This document shows, in pieces, positions 18,401-28,737 of a stretch of 43,205 nt of DNA. Every line of letters begins with the position of its first letter. The stretch's first letter is position 1. Made by a program: the position numbers and the translations under genes. The DNA is from Phycisphaerae bacterium. Lineage in GTDB: Bacteria > Planctomycetota > Phycisphaerae > Sedimentisphaerales > Anaerobacaceae. The stretch covers positions 1-43,205 of the forward strand of contig JAPLMX010000216.1 of assembly GCA_026386805.1 (NCBI GenBank), read 5' to 3'. The notes beneath the pieces are model-generated. The model made no database searches. It was given only the letters and a program-made list of their open reading frames with translations, and was not told where the DNA came from.

Positions 18401-18931
18401 TCCGGCACGACCTGGAGCGCCCTCAATGAGGCGGTGTATGCGGTCGGGCCGGTGGCCCAGGGCCTACGGGTGAGCGAGTTGATGTACCATCCGCTCGATA
18501 CCGGCAATCCCAATGATCCCAATACCGAGTTCATCGAGCTGACCAATATCGCCAACCAGAGCATCAACCTCAACCTGGTCCGCTTCACCAATGGGATCGA
18601 CTACACCTTCCCCAACTTTGAGCTGCCCGTCGGCGGCTATTGTCTGGTCGTCAAAGATCCGGCCGCCTTCGAAGCCAAGTACAGTTCCACCCTGCCGGTG
18701 GTCGGACAATACGCCGGCAGTCTCAGCAACGCCGGGGAGCGCGTGGAACTGGTGGATGCGGCCGGCACGATCATCCAGAGCTTTGAGTACCGGGACGACT
18801 GGTACAAGAGCACCGACGGGCTGGGCTTGTCCTTGACGGTCAAGAACCCCAGCACAACGGACGCCAACAGCCTCGATGACGAAGGCGCCTGGCAGGCTGC
18901 AACCCCATCGCCCGGCCGTGCCAGTCCTTGA
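15446..18931 (+). CDS. Secreted CotH-domain protein with lamin-tail and chitobiase C-terminal-like domains
   Basis: A 1161-residue exported multidomain protein. After a signal peptide (KYLLFVASVCVLLVCPVRA) come a lamin-tail domain (about 30-170: LFINEIMAANGS...DDWIELYN), a chitobiase/hexosaminidase C-terminal-like domain (about 185-270: CSTPEATIYYTTDGSEP) and a CotH-like protein-kinase-related domain (about 317-690: SLVMNVRDLF, RMQGGAFRSP, FHLR-like RLLFKGAYG, YINGLYWGLYNPVERPD, FYCWDAEDVM). A second chitobiase-like domain (about 740: GTIYYTLDGSDP), a beta-sandwich segment and a second lamin-tail domain (about 1007-1150) follow. CotH kinases phosphorylate spore-coat proteins in Bacillus; activity here is untested. 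AGGAAGGA lies upstream of the ATG. No dockerin or sorting signal is visible at the C terminus. Confidence 0.85.
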   Translation: MSRPVKYLLFVASVCVLLVCPVRAVSGAARSLFINEIMAANGSAVKDPQGQYDDWIELYNGSGTPVDAGGLYLTDDSETPTKWQIPTGNRNITTVPAWGFLLVWADGDTKDSGLHAGFSLDSDGDALYLFDADGHTVIDSVEFGRQTPNISYGRYPDATGDWQFLMFPTPGMGNTPAYQGVVSDPAFSHEHGFYEESFEVTISCSTPEATIYYTTDGSEPYQQGGRAPTGIAYTQPIRISQTTCLRAIAVRPVWVSSRIQTQTYLFAANVPLQSTRPAGFPADWKGVAADYGMSPSILSNPQYGPQLPAALLSIPSMSLVMNVRDLFDTQTGIYSSPQSSGVAWEKPGSIELIYPDGTPGFQVNCGVRMQGGAFRSPSMGPKHSFRLLFKGAYGSSRLRYPLFGEDAAEEFETIILRAGANDGYDWSGNEQYATYLRDQFMHDLQRATGHASGHGVFVHLYINGLYWGLYNPVERPDASFSSSYYGGQKEDWDAFKHKSFTLVQGDRTALNQMLSLCSEAAKSNDALLKLQGKGPDGTVNPAYPCLLDLPNYVDYMIVNYWGGNWDWPWNNYWLGRNRTAESTGFKFYCWDAEDVMLTSRSSLTMNCLTNSNATVEVGQPHSLLKNNPEYRLFFADRVHRLFFNAGVLTPNSLIGRYTQLAGTIEKPIITEAARWGDMHGRNITPQSWTSMRDTTLKTYLPQRTAIVLDQLRTAGLYPGVDAPVFYINGNYQHGGHIAASDSFSAKSSTGTIYYTLDGSDPRSSAQAAQAGDNSSTLAAENTPKRVLVPTAAVNNAWRGGQPFDDSSWTAVTGSPGGIGYERSTGYETLINIDLSPQMYGKQTTCYIRIPFALDRDPAKLDAVRLRVRYDDGFIAYINGTEVARRNFTGEPAWNSAANAQNDDTSAVNFEDIALPSARDCLKSGANVLAIQGVNQSTTSSDFLISVTLVTGQSTAAVGGTVTTGALRYASPIMLSHSVRVKARTLSGTTWSALNEAVYAVGPVAQGLRVSELMYHPLDTGNPNDPNTEFIELTNIANQSINLNLVRFTNGIDYTFPNFELPVGGYCLVVKDPAAFEAKYSSTLPVVGQYAGSLSNAGERVELVDAAGTIIQSFEYRDDWYKSTDGLGLSLTVKNPSTTDANSLDDEGAWQAATPSPGRASP

Positions 18932-19181
18932 GAGGTTACGGTAAAGCAGCACGGGCATCCCTTCGCCTTCGCTCCGGGCAGGCTTTGCCCGTGTATCACG
19001 GGCGTCTCAAAACCGTGTCGGACAAGGGTTTACCATCGCCGCGGCGTCATTCAGAGTATCTTCTATCGCGTCAAGATTGCACTTGACGGCCCAGCTGGAG
19101 ATTTGTATGATAGACAATAAACTATTACATTGCTGTCACAATTGAAAAGTGAATAGCGAATTGGGTCAGGCTGGTCCTGGC
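18932..19181. other. Intergenic region after the CotH gene
   Basis: Contains a hairpin of CACGGGCA (18950-18957) with TGCCCGTG (18986-18993), which might end transcription although no T-run follows. An AT-rich stretch without genes lies at 19090-19165. Nothing else is recognised. Confidence 0.4.
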
Positions 19182-19363
19182 CGGTAAGGTGCCAACTCTT
19201 GGCGGCCGTCGGCGTACGCAGGGACCCGGGAGCCTCCACCCAAGCCGAGGATGCCAAACAAAGCCAATTTGCGTGGAGCCGCTCTGAGCTGTAAGTGCTT
19301 GTAAGAAAAATGGTTAGGAAGAATCTTCCTTGAAAATAGAATCGGAAAAGCAAAGCCAATTCT
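19182..19363 (-). repeat. Composite dispersed repeat R, copy B (inverted relative to copy A)
   Basis: Read on the minus strand, it aligns along its length with 4571-4739: the cores AATTGGCTTTG at complement 19362 and 19270 (about 92 bases apart), the intervening TTCTTAC-AAGCACTTAC-like segment, GGCTCCCGGG and CACCTTACCGG. It directly precedes the hydrolase C-terminal remnant. Copies A and B are inverted repeats about 14.4 kb apart. Confidence 0.8.
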
Positions 19364-19366
19364 CCC

Positions 19367-20080
19367 GACGACAGGGCTAAGGTCCGAGGCCCGGGCAACC
19401 TGGAACGTTTCGACTACTGGCTCAATACCATGCGGTATCTCAGGGCGGTGGGGCAGATCGACTGCACCTGGGGCCGGTTCAACGCGGCCCTGAACAAGGT
19501 CAAGAAGGAACAAGACAAGGAGAAGCAAAAGCAACTGGCCCGTGAGACACTGCTGCCGATCCGGAAGGAGCTTGTCGGGCAGGTTGCAGAAGCACACAAA
19601 TTGCTGCTCGCGAGCATCACGACGACCGGCAGGATGGGCACCGCAGCCAACTGGCAGCAGCATCTGCTGCCCGGCCTGCTCACCTAACCCGGCAAAGAGC
19701 TGGCCGACATCCTGGGCGGGCCGCTCCCTGCCGAGGCCGTGCCGTCGGATTCCTACGAGGGGCCGCCCCGGCTGATCGTGCCGACCGTCCGAGCGAGCTT
19801 GACGGCGGGGGAGGACTTGCGACTGAAGGTTATCATTGTAGGTGCGAACGTGCCCCGCGATGGCACAATGTACTGGCGGCCGCTTGGCAAGGGCACATTC
19901 GAACGAATGCCGCTGGAGCATGTCGCACGAAGTGTCTACTCGGTTCGACTGCCGGCCTCTCAAATTGGCGAGAATGACATCGAGTACTACGTGCAGGCAT
20001 CGGTCGCCGCGAGCACGATCCGGTTCCCCGCGACCGCCCCCGCCATGAACCAGACGGTGGTTGTTGTGCGGAAGGACTAA
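19367..20080 (+). pseudogene. C-terminal remnant of a glycoside-hydrolase-like gene
   Basis: A continuous coding-like frame with no start: RAKVRGPGNLERFDYWLNTM...WGRFNAALNKVKK..., then an in-frame TAA at 19685-19687, then PGKELADILGGPLPAEAVP...IEYYVQASVAA to TAA 20078-20080. The stretch before the stop is helical. The stretch after it looks like a beta-sandwich domain (LTAGEDLRLKVIIVG). It begins right at repeat R copy B, as the hydrolase at 4734 ends at copy A, and the two junctions share similar codons (RARV versus RAKV). It is therefore probably the lost end of that gene or of a close paralogue. It converges with, and overlaps by four bases, the MCE gene. Confidence 0.7.
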
Positions 20081-21078
20081 TAGATCGAGCGGAGGCCCTT
20101 TTCGTTGACTTTGTTGAGCAGTTCCTTGAGGTCTTTGAGCACGAGATTGAGTTGCGTGGTGTCCTCCAGGAGGCCCTCGTAGAGGCGGCCGTCGTTGATC
20201 AGCCGTCCCGCCGAGCCTTGGCCACTGTTGATCTTTTCGACGGTCAGCCGCAGTTGCGCGACCGATTTGCCGATCTCGTCGCTCGTGGCGACCATCGAGG
20301 CCACGAGTTGTTCCATCTTGCCGTCGGCGTTTTTGAGGGTCTCGTTGCCCGTTGTCGCCAGTTGGCGGAACTCCTCCAACGTTTTCTGCGCGTCCTTCAT
20401 CAGGGCGATGGCCTGATCCACGGCCGCCGGGAACGCGTCGGAGGTCTTGCTCAGATTGGCCAGCGTCACCTTGAAATTCCGCTGATTGTTGGGATCTCCG
20501 ATGATGTGATTGGCGTTGCTGATGAACGTTCCGATCCCTTCCACGAGCTGATCGAGCTTCTGTTGGCTCTCCTCGGGGAAGAACTCGCTGGTGATGCCCG
20601 TCGAACCCTGGACCGCCATGCCTTCCTTCAAGAAGCACGTGGAAAGATCGTTGGGGTCTCGCGGTGGCGCGGGCAGCTTGCGGGGGTCCACCTTGAGCTC
20701 CAGGTAACTGCTTCCCAGTCCCCGGGTCATCAGTTTGACCTCGATATTGCAGGGGATGTCCGTGTACTTTCGGTTGATGCTCAGAACACACAGGGTCTGG
20801 TGATACTTCTGCCCGGTGTTCAAGTCCATGCGGACCTGGGGGGCCATCACGGTCGTGACCCGGCCGACCTGGTAGCCGCAGAAGCGAACGGGGGTGTCCT
20901 TCATCACGCCGGGGGCGGTCGGGAACTGGACGTACACTTGGAAGGACTTCATCCGTGTAATGGTGGTCGGAAGATCGCCAAACTTGAGGATCATCCACCC
21001 CAAGGCCCCCAACCCGAGAATCACAAAGATGCCCACCGCGACATCGCGTCGCCTCTGGGCGGCTTCGTAATCACTCAC
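20077..21078 (-). CDS. MCE/MlaD family lipid-transport protein
   Basis: A 333-residue inner-membrane-anchored protein of the MlaD/MCE family, the substrate-binding part of ABC systems that move phospholipids between membranes. One N-terminal membrane segment (VAVGIFVILGLGALGWMILKF, about 13-33) is followed by the MCE domain (SFQVYVQFPTAPGVMKDTPV, RFCGYQVGRVTTV, GSSYLELKV) and a long helical, probably coiled-coil C-terminal half. The start is GTG at 21076-21078 with AAAGGAG six bases upstream. The ATPase (MlaF) and permease (MlaE) partners are not in the window. It lies 12 bases after the MerR gene, suggesting co-transcription. Confidence 0.85.
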   Translation of the reverse strand: MSDYEAAQRRRDVAVGIFVILGLGALGWMILKFGDLPTTITRMKSFQVYVQFPTAPGVMKDTPVRFCGYQVGRVTTVMAPQVRMDLNTGQKYHQTLCVLSINRKYTDIPCNIEVKLMTRGLGSSYLELKVDPRKLPAPPRDPNDLSTCFLKEGMAVQGSTGITSEFFPEESQQKLDQLVEGIGTFISNANHIIGDPNNQRNFKVTLANLSKTSDAFPAAVDQAIALMKDAQKTLEEFRQLATTGNETLKNADGKMEQLVASMVATSDEIGKSVAQLRLTVEKINSGQGSAGRLINDGRLYEGLLEDTTQLNLVLKDLKELLNKVNEKGLRSIY

Positions 21079-21090
21079 GCAAGACTCCTT

Positions 21091-21336
21091 TCAATGTCCT
21101 TCCATGAATAACTCTCGGATGGCGCGCAGCGGGTAACCGCCGTCGTTCAATCTTCGGATCAACCGAACTCGTTCGATGGCCTTGCGGTCGAACAAACGCC
21201 GTCCAGCCGGGGTCACCGTCGTCGGCTCCAACAATCCAACCATGAGGTAATATTGCAGAGATTGCCGGGAAACGCCAGCTTTTTCTGCCGCCAGCCCTAT
21301 GGGGACCAATTTCGGTTCTTCGTTCGACACGCACAC
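21091..21336 (-). CDS. MerR-type helix-turn-helix regulator (small)
   Basis: About 82 residues: VCVSNEEPKLVPIGLAAEKAGVSRQSLQYYLMVGLLEP, then TPAGRRLFDRKAIERVRLIRRLNDGGYPLRAIRELF. This is the winged helix of MerR regulators with the RRLFD wing, but without the long dimerisation helix and effector domain of full-length members. The start is probably GTG 21334-21336 (or GTG 21328-21330); the frame upstream runs into a repeat (21357-21422), so an earlier ATG at 21399 is unlikely. Probably controls, or is co-transcribed with, the MCE gene 12 bases downstream. Confidence 0.75.
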   Translation of the reverse strand: MCVSNEEPKLVPIGLAAEKAGVSRQSLQYYLMVGLLEPTTVTPAGRRLFDRKAIERVRLIRRLNDGGYPLRAIRELFMEGH

Positions 21337-21356
21337 ACCGATCGTATAAGTGGAAA

Positions 21357-21422
21357 GTTTCAAGTTTGAAGTTCGAAGTCTCCGCACTTCCGGCTTCACA
21401 CTTCAAACTTCACACTTCAAAC
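21357..21422. repeat. AGTTTGAAGT-type short repeat cluster
   Basis: The words CAAGTTTGAAGTTCGAAGTC and CACTTCAAACTTCACACTTC recur in both orientations, forming an imperfect inverted repeat. It fills the space between rnpA and the MerR gene. Confidence 0.7.
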
Positions 21423-21431
21423 TGTCCTTAT

Positions 21432-21821
21432 CTACTTCGTCCACCGCCCGCTCTGGACTATAGACAGAAAGGATTCCTGCACCTGCCGGAACGTCAGGGA
21501 GGCCAGCGTTTTCGCTCCCTCTTCCGGATGTTTGAGCCTCCGCGACAACGCGGGCGAGATCATCAGGAGGTAATCGAAGTCCTGGGCCATCCGATCCTGG
21601 TTCTGGCGAAAGGCCTCCCGCAAGAGCCGTTTCAGGCGGTTTCGGACGACCGCGTTGCCAGAGGACTTGCCGACAGAGACGCCGAGCCGCGGGTAGCCGC
21701 ACTGGTTCGGGGCCACGTACAGGATCAGCAGACGGTTGCCCACCCGCCGGCCGTGGTCCAGCACGGCCTTGAACTGGCGGTTGCTCGCCAGCCGTTTTCT
21801 CTTTGGAAAGGATAGAGCCAT
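21432..21821 (-). CDS. rnpA: Ribonuclease P protein component
   Basis: The protein subunit of RNase P, which with the catalytic RNA removes 5' leaders from tRNA precursors. The product has 129 residues with the family features FPKRKRLASNRQFKAVLDHG, PRLGVSVGKSSGNAVVRNRLKRLLREAFR (the RNR box) and DYLLMISPAL. rnpA normally follows rpmH near yidC; here it follows atpC, and neither rpmH nor yidC is in the window. The ATG directly follows an AT-rich repeat (GTAAATAGTAAGTCGTAA) with no visible ribosome site, so it may be read through from the ATP synthase operon 71 bases upstream. Confidence 0.93.
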   Translation of the reverse strand: MALSFPKRKRLASNRQFKAVLDHGRRVGNRLLILYVAPNQCGYPRLGVSVGKSSGNAVVRNRLKRLLREAFRQNQDRMAQDFDYLLMISPALSRRLKHPEEGAKTLASLTFRQVQESFLSIVQSGRWTK

Positions 21822-21892
21822 TTACGACTTACTATTTACGATTTGCGGTCCATTGCCTGTCCCATAGTAAATAGTAATTCGTAAATAGTAAA
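21822..21892. repeat. AT-rich TAGTAAATAGTAA repeat, inverted pair
   Basis: The spacer between the atpC stop and the rnpA start consists of TTTACGACTTACTATTTACG and, inverted, the segment ending TCGTAAATAGTAAA, around a GC-rich centre. It can fold as a hairpin. Related AT-rich words lie at 7180-7203, just before the radical SAM ATG, and at 28660-28737. Confidence 0.7.
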
Positions 21893-22363
21893 TCACTGGC
21901 TCTTGCGGGATTCGGCGAGTTTTTGCAGGGCCCGCAGCCGCTCGTTCTCGTGGATGCGTTCGATGGCGGGCAAACTCGGACTGGCGGCGTTCTTGGCTGT
22001 CTTGTCGATCATTGATTGAATCTGCTCGACCTTCACGTCCTGCAGGGCCAGCGCATCGTAGGCGATGACGGTGACCGTATTTTGGGCCACCAGGGCGGAA
22101 CCCCCGTCGATGAAGAAGAACAGATCGCCCTGGTTCGCCTCGCCGCCGCGCGCCGGGGTAGTCCCCTGGTAAGAGTCCGCCGGGGCCGGCGTGACCTTCA
22201 TGACGCCCAGACCGAGCTGGCAGAGCATGGGCATGTGGTCGCAAAGGATGCCGAGTTGGCCGTCGTGCGCCGGCAGGACCACAGAGGTAGCTTGGCACGC
22301 CAGGAGCTTGCCCGTCGGATCGATCAGATCGCAGTGAAAGGTTTTGTCTTCGGAATTCGTCAT
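21893..22363 (-). CDS. atpC: ATP synthase F1 epsilon subunit
   Basis: Couples rotation between the central stalk and the c-ring, and can inhibit ATP hydrolysis. 156 residues from ATG 22361-22363. The N-terminal beta-sandwich is FHCDLIDPTGKLLACQATSVVLPAHDGQLGIL, with an extended loop (PADSYQGTTPARGGEANQGD) longer than in typical epsilon. The C-terminal helical part is present (ERIHENERLRALQKLAESRK). It lies 11 bases after atpD. The TGA stop abuts the AT-rich repeat at 21822-21892. Confidence 0.92.
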   Translation of the reverse strand: MTNSEDKTFHCDLIDPTGKLLACQATSVVLPAHDGQLGILCDHMPMLCQLGLGVMKVTPAPADSYQGTTPARGGEANQGDLFFFIDGGSALVAQNTVTVIAYDALALQDVKVEQIQSMIDKTAKNAASPSLPAIERIHENERLRALQKLAESRKSQ

Positions 22364-22374
22364 GGTACCGAGTG

Positions 22375-24692
<2,318 letters not shown>

Positions 24693-24695
24693 GTC

Positions 24696-26216
24696 TTACG
24701 GCCGCGTCTCCTTGTAGACGGCTTTGTACTCGTTGGCGCAGTCGGTGAGCTTGCTCACCAGCTCGTCGCTGAGCTTGCCGGTCTTGTCAATCTCCGCCAC
24801 GAGGTCCGGATCGCGGTCGTCGAGCCACCGCAGCATATCCGTCGCGAAGCTGCTGACCGCCTCGACGGGGATGTCATCGAGCACTCCCGAAGAGCCGGCC
24901 AGGATCGTGACCACCTGCTCTCCCACGGACAACGGCGTAAACTGGGGCTGCTTGAGCAACTCCACCATTCGCTTGCCGCGCTCCAGCCGGCGCTGGGAGG
25001 CCGGGTCCAGCTCGGTCCCGAGCCGGGCGAAATCCAGCAGCTCGTAGTAGGCGGCCAAGTCGAGCCGCAACCGGCCGGCCACCTTCTTCATGGCTTGGAC
25101 CTGGGCGTCACCGCCGACGCGGCTGACGCTGATGCCGACGTCGATGGCGGGCCGCACGCCCGCGTGGAACAAGTCGCGCTGGAGGTAGATCTGGCCGTCC
25201 GTGATGGAGATGATGTTCGTGGGAATGTAGGCGGAAACCTGTCCTTCCAGTGTCTCCACGATGGGCAGGGCGGTCAGCGAACCGGCGCCGAGCTTGTCGG
25301 ACAGCTTGACGCTGCGTTCGAGCAAGCGGCTGTGCAGGTAGAAGATGTCGCCCGGGTAGGCCTCGCGGCCGGCCGGCCGGCGCAGCAGCAGGCTGAGCTG
25401 CCGGTACGCGACGGCGTGCTTGCTCAGGTCATCGTAGATGCACAGCGTATCGCGGTGCTTGTCGTACATGAAGTGTTCCGCAATGGCGCAGCCGGCATAC
25501 GGGGCGACGTACTGCATCGAGGCGCTGTCGCCGGCCGAAGCGGCAATCACGATCGTGTAGCCCAGCGCCTCGTGCCGTCGGAGGATGTCGATCACTTCCG
25601 CGATCGTGGAGTCCTTCTGGCCGATGGCCACGTAGACGCAGATGACGTCCTTGCCTTTTTGGTTGATGATCGTATCGAGGGCGATGGCGGTCTTGCCGGT
25701 CTTGCGGTCGCCGATGATGAGCTCACGCTGCCCGCGGCCGATGGGGATCATCGAGTCGATGCTCTTGAGGCCGGTTTGCAGGGGCTGGCGAACGGGCTGT
25801 CGCTGAGCGATGCCCGGGGCGTCGGATTCCAGCAGGCGGATGGTCTTGGCCGAAATCGCGGGGCCACCGTCCAGCGGCTGGCCCAGCGGCGTGACCACCC
25901 GGCCGATCAGCTCGTCGCCGACGGGCACGGACATCAGCCGGCCGGTCGAGCGCACGTCGGAGCCTTCCCGGACCTTCGTGTAGTCGCCGTAGATCACGGC
26001 CGCCAGCGAGTCCTCTTCCAGGTTGAAGACCTCGCCGATGGTATCGTTCTCGAACAGGAGCATCTCGCTGGCCATGGCGCCTTCGAGGCCGTAGATGCGC
26101 GCGATGCCATCGCCCACCTCCACGACCCGCCCGACCTTGACCACGTCGAGCTTGGCCTCGTACTGACTGATCTCCTGTTTGAGAATCCCCGTTATCTCAC
26201 TGATGTCGATCTTCAT
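24696..26216 (-). CDS. atpA: ATP synthase F1 alpha subunit
   Basis: The regulatory nucleotide-binding subunit of the F1 head. 506 residues, with the Walker A loop GDRKTGKTA around residue 170, the [21 protein letters not shown] segment before it and the conserved [14 protein letters not shown]. The C-terminal domain is complete. Seven bases separate it from atpH. Confidence 0.97.
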   Translation of the reverse strand: MKIDISEITGILKQEISQYEAKLDVVKVGRVVEVGDGIARIYGLEGAMASEMLLFENDTIGEVFNLEEDSLAAVIYGDYTKVREGSDVRSTGRLMSVPVGDELIGRVVTPLGQPLDGGPAISAKTIRLLESDAPGIAQRQPVRQPLQTGLKSIDSMIPIGRGQRELIIGDRKTGKTAIALDTIINQKGKDVICVYVAIGQKDSTIAEVIDILRRHEALGYTIVIAASAGDSASMQYVAPYAGCAIAEHFMYDKHRDTLCIYDDLSKHAVAYRQLSLLLRRPAGREAYPGDIFYLHSRLLERSVKLSDKLGAGSLTALPIVETLEGQVSAYIPTNIISITDGQIYLQRDLFHAGVRPAIDVGISVSRVGGDAQVQAMKKVAGRLRLDLAAYYELLDFARLGTELDPASQRRLERGKRMVELLKQPQFTPLSVGEQVVTILAGSSGVLDDIPVEAVSSFATDMLRWLDDRDPDLVAEIDKTGKLSDELVSKLTDCANEYKAVYKETRP

Positions 26217-26223
26217 ATAGCAA

Positions 26224-26790
26224 TCACCGCTTGAATCTATTCTCCGGGTTGGCGATGCGACCGACGGTGCGGACGAGCCTGCCTCGGACGGAGTTGTCCA
26301 GCATCTTGTCGCTGTGACGGATGATGACGCCGCCCAGAATGGACGGGTCCACGAGCACCTCCAAGTCGATCTTGGCCCGCATCGCCTCGGCCAGTTCCCG
26401 CGAGAGCTTCTGGAGCTGCTCCTGGCTCAGACTCTGCGCGACGGTCACCGCTATGGTTTCATAGCCCTGATACGCACGATACAACTGCCGGAACCGCTCG
26501 AGAACCTTGGGCAAAATCGCCCCGCGGTTGTGATCGATCAAGACGGACAGGAAATTGACCGTCAGGGGCTGGAGCCTGCCGGTGAGTACCTCCCGGATCA
26601 GGTCCCGCTTGGTCTGCTCGGCGAAGTACGGAGAGGCGAGGAAGGCCTCCAGGCCGGGCTGTTGCGCCAGCAGGGTCGAAACCGCCTCCAAGTCGGCCGC
26701 GATCGCGTCGACGGTCCGGGACTCCTTCGTCAGGTCCAGCAGGCTGCGAGCGTAGATATCGGCGAGCCGAGCGGCGGTGGCCGTATTCAT
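26224..26790 (-). CDS. atpH: ATP synthase F1 delta subunit
   Basis: Joins the F1 head to the peripheral stalk. 188 residues, typical OSCP/delta form: [13 protein letters not shown] at the N terminus and [28 protein letters not shown] near the C terminus. The start overlaps the atpF stop by one base (TAATG). Confidence 0.93.
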   Translation of the reverse strand: MNTATAARLADIYARSLLDLTKESRTVDAIAADLEAVSTLLAQQPGLEAFLASPYFAEQTKRDLIREVLTGRLQPLTVNFLSVLIDHNRGAILPKVLERFRQLYRAYQGYETIAVTVAQSLSQEQLQKLSRELAEAMRAKIDLEVLVDPSILGGVIIRHSDKMLDNSVRGRLVRTVGRIANPENRFKR

Positions 26791-27365
26791 TACAGACCTC
26801 CGTCGTGCTTGATCCGGGTCACGGCCTCATCAATCAGACGCTGATTGTCCTGCGGGGTCAAGGTCCGACCGAGCACCTCGCTGCCCACGCGCAGGACGAT
26901 CTCGCCCGTCTGCTTCCACAGCTCTTCCATGGCGGTCGCCCGAGCACTTTCGACCTCTTCGTGCGCTCGCCGCCGCAAGGCCAGAACCTCTTCGCGAGTC
27001 TGCTCGATCGTCTGTTGGTGGTGGCGCTGGGCTTCCTCGCCGGCCTGCCGAATCGTGGTTTGGCCCTGCTGCCGGTAGTCCTCGAGCATCTTCTCCGCCC
27101 GCTGCCGCGAGTCCTCGGCGGACTTCAACTGCTGCTCGATGTGGCTCTGCCGGGCATTCAAGCCGGCCAGCAGCGGCTTCCAGGCGAACTTACCGAGCAC
27201 GGCGACCAGGGCCACGAAAGCCACCACCGTCCAGGCGGAATCGGCGATGGTTCCGCTGAACAGGCCCGGTCTCGATGCCTCAGCCTCGGCCCCTTGCTCG
27301 GCCCGAAGGACGCCACAAAATAGAAGCATAACCGCGATGGCGCAGAATAATGCAATCTTAGCCAT
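26790..27365 (-). CDS. atpF: ATP synthase F0 b subunit
   Basis: Peripheral stalk subunit. 191 residues: a hydrophobic N terminus resembling a signal peptide (IALFCAIAVMLLFCGVLRAEQ), then the membrane anchor SAWTVVAFVALVAVLGKFAWKP and a long charged coiled coil (from about 70 to 160). The extra N-terminal hydrophobic stretch is longer than in E. coli b and may be cleaved. It starts six bases after atpE. Confidence 0.92.
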   Translation of the reverse strand: MAKIALFCAIAVMLLFCGVLRAEQGAEAEASRPGLFSGTIADSAWTVVAFVALVAVLGKFAWKPLLAGLNARQSHIEQQLKSAEDSRQRAEKMLEDYRQQGQTTIRQAGEEAQRHHQQTIEQTREEVLALRRRAHEEVESARATAMEELWKQTGEIVLRVGSEVLGRTLTPQDNQRLIDEAVTRIKHDGGL

Positions 27366-27371
27366 TGGAGT

Positions 27372-27653
27372 CTATGCACCACGAAGCCAGAACACGGACA
27401 GGAAGCAGATCAACAGGGCGAAGAAGGTCACGCCTTCGACGAGCGCGGCCGCAATGATCATCGCGATGAAGATGCGGCTGCCTGCCTCGGGCTGGCGCGC
27501 GATGGAATCCACCGCTTTGCCGCCGATCATGCCGATGCCCAGGCCGGCCCCGATGATGATGAGGCCGCAGGCAATCGCGGCGCCGAAGAGCGCCAGGGTG
27601 GGGACGTTGGCGCCACCGCCGGCAGCGAGAACAGAACTGATCGTGTAGTCCAT
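27372..27653 (-). CDS. atpE: ATP synthase F0 c subunit (proton type)
   Basis: Two-helix proteolipid of the rotor ring; 93 residues from ATG 27651-27653. Helix 1 ends GAGLGIGMIGGKAVDSIARQ, the polar loop is RQPE, and helix 2 carries the ion-binding carboxylate E73 in AALVEGVTFF. Na+-type rings have a Gln in helix 1 and Ser/Thr directly after the Glu; here the Gln position is I40 and the residue after E73 is Gly. The ring is therefore predicted to bind protons. Confidence 0.93.
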   Translation of the reverse strand: MDYTISSVLAAGGGANVPTLALFGAAIACGLIIIGAGLGIGMIGGKAVDSIARQPEAGSRIFIAMIIAAALVEGVTFFALLICFLSVFWLRGA

Positions 27654-27673
27654 TTCCAAGCCTCCAAAAGATG

Positions 27674-28486
27674 CTAATGCTCTGAGCTGGTAGCCAGGCC
27701 GAAGTACAGGGCACACAAGAACGTGAAAATGTAAGCCTGAAGGAAGGCCACCAACAACTCCAAAAACGAAAGTGCCACGCTCGCCAGCACGGAGACCGCC
27801 GCCACGCCCAGGTTCTTGAAGACAAAGATCAGGCCGAGGACCGTGGCCAGGACCATGTGTCCGGCGACGATGTTTGCGAAAAGACGGATCGCCAGGGTGA
27901 AGGGCCTGACGAACAAGGTCACCAGCTCCAATGGGTAGACCAGCGGCAGCAGCCATTTCGGGCACGGCGGCGCCAGGTGAACGAGATAGCCGATGACCCC
28001 GTGCTCGCGAATTCCGTAGACATGAGTCATCACAAAGGCAATGACTCCCAACGCGCCTGTGACGAAGATATTGGCCGTAGCGGGGCCGCCCAAGTGGGAT
28101 TTCTGCCCCGTAATCAGACTGATGATCTTCTCCGTCGGGATCATCGCAACCAAGTTGAGCGTCAGAACGAAAAAGAATACCGTCCAAAGGAACCCGATGT
28201 ACCGATCGGTATGGTGTCCGATAATGGGCCGGGCCATGTCTTCCCGCAGGAACACGCAGACGGATTCGACCAGGTTCTGGAGGCCCCTGGGGACGAGCTT
28301 GGGGGAGTGAACTGCCCACGTGATGCACGTCAGAAGGATTGCGGTTGCAATCAGAATCATGAACGCATGATTGCTGATGATCAGCGTGTACGACCCGATG
28401 TGCCAGGTGAACACCGGCACCACCGTAAGCGGCTCCAGCGGATTCAACTCCGCCAACGTTACAAGATGTCCTATGATGGTTGTCAC
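27674..28486 (-). CDS. atpB: ATP synthase F0 a subunit
   Basis: The stator membrane subunit forming the proton half-channels. 270 residues with about five or six membrane helices. The essential arginine is R201 in TLAIRLFANIVAGHM. First gene of the operon atpBEFHAGDC; atpI is absent. Start ATG 28484-28486. No clear promoter could be picked in the 250 bases upstream. Confidence 0.94.
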   Translation of the reverse strand: MTTIIGHLVTLAELNPLEPLTVVPVFTWHIGSYTLIISNHAFMILIATAILLTCITWAVHSPKLVPRGLQNLVESVCVFLREDMARPIIGHHTDRYIGFLWTVFFFVLTLNLVAMIPTEKIISLITGQKSHLGGPATANIFVTGALGVIAFVMTHVYGIREHGVIGYLVHLAPPCPKWLLPLVYPLELVTLFVRPFTLAIRLFANIVAGHMVLATVLGLIFVFKNLGVAAVSVLASVALSFLELLVAFLQAYIFTFLCALYFGLATSSEH

Positions 28487-28659
28487 GTTCCTTCAGACAC
28501 TGCCACCTGTGCCTTGCACGAACTGTGAGGGCAGAGCACGACAAGCGCGATTGGACGCCGAAGCGTGAGCAACTCACACCAAGGCGCACAGGCCAACCAA
28601 ACGGAGTTGATACACTACCACTGTCCTTGTGTGCAGGCAAGACCCTGGAAGAGATTATT

Positions 28660-28737
28660 TATGATTTACGATTTTTGATTTTTGATTCGGGCTTCGCAGG
28701 CAGCGAGTGCTGAACCAACAATCACAAATCATCAATC
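28660..28737. repeat. AT-rich GATTTACGATTTTTGATT repeat between atpB and esterase genes
   Basis: GATTTACGATTTTTGATTTT at the left and an inverted AATCACAAATCATCAATC at the right surround a GC-rich centre. The right edge touches the TGA stop of the esterase gene (28738-28740), as the repeat at 21822-21892 touches the atpC stop. Translated, it gives the NQKSKIVNHK type of spurious peptide. Confidence 0.65.

Noticed and set aside
27372..27653. Sodium-dependent ATP synthase
   Set aside because: The c subunit has Ile where Na+-type rings have Gln in helix 1 and Gly, not Ser/Thr, after the ion-binding Glu.
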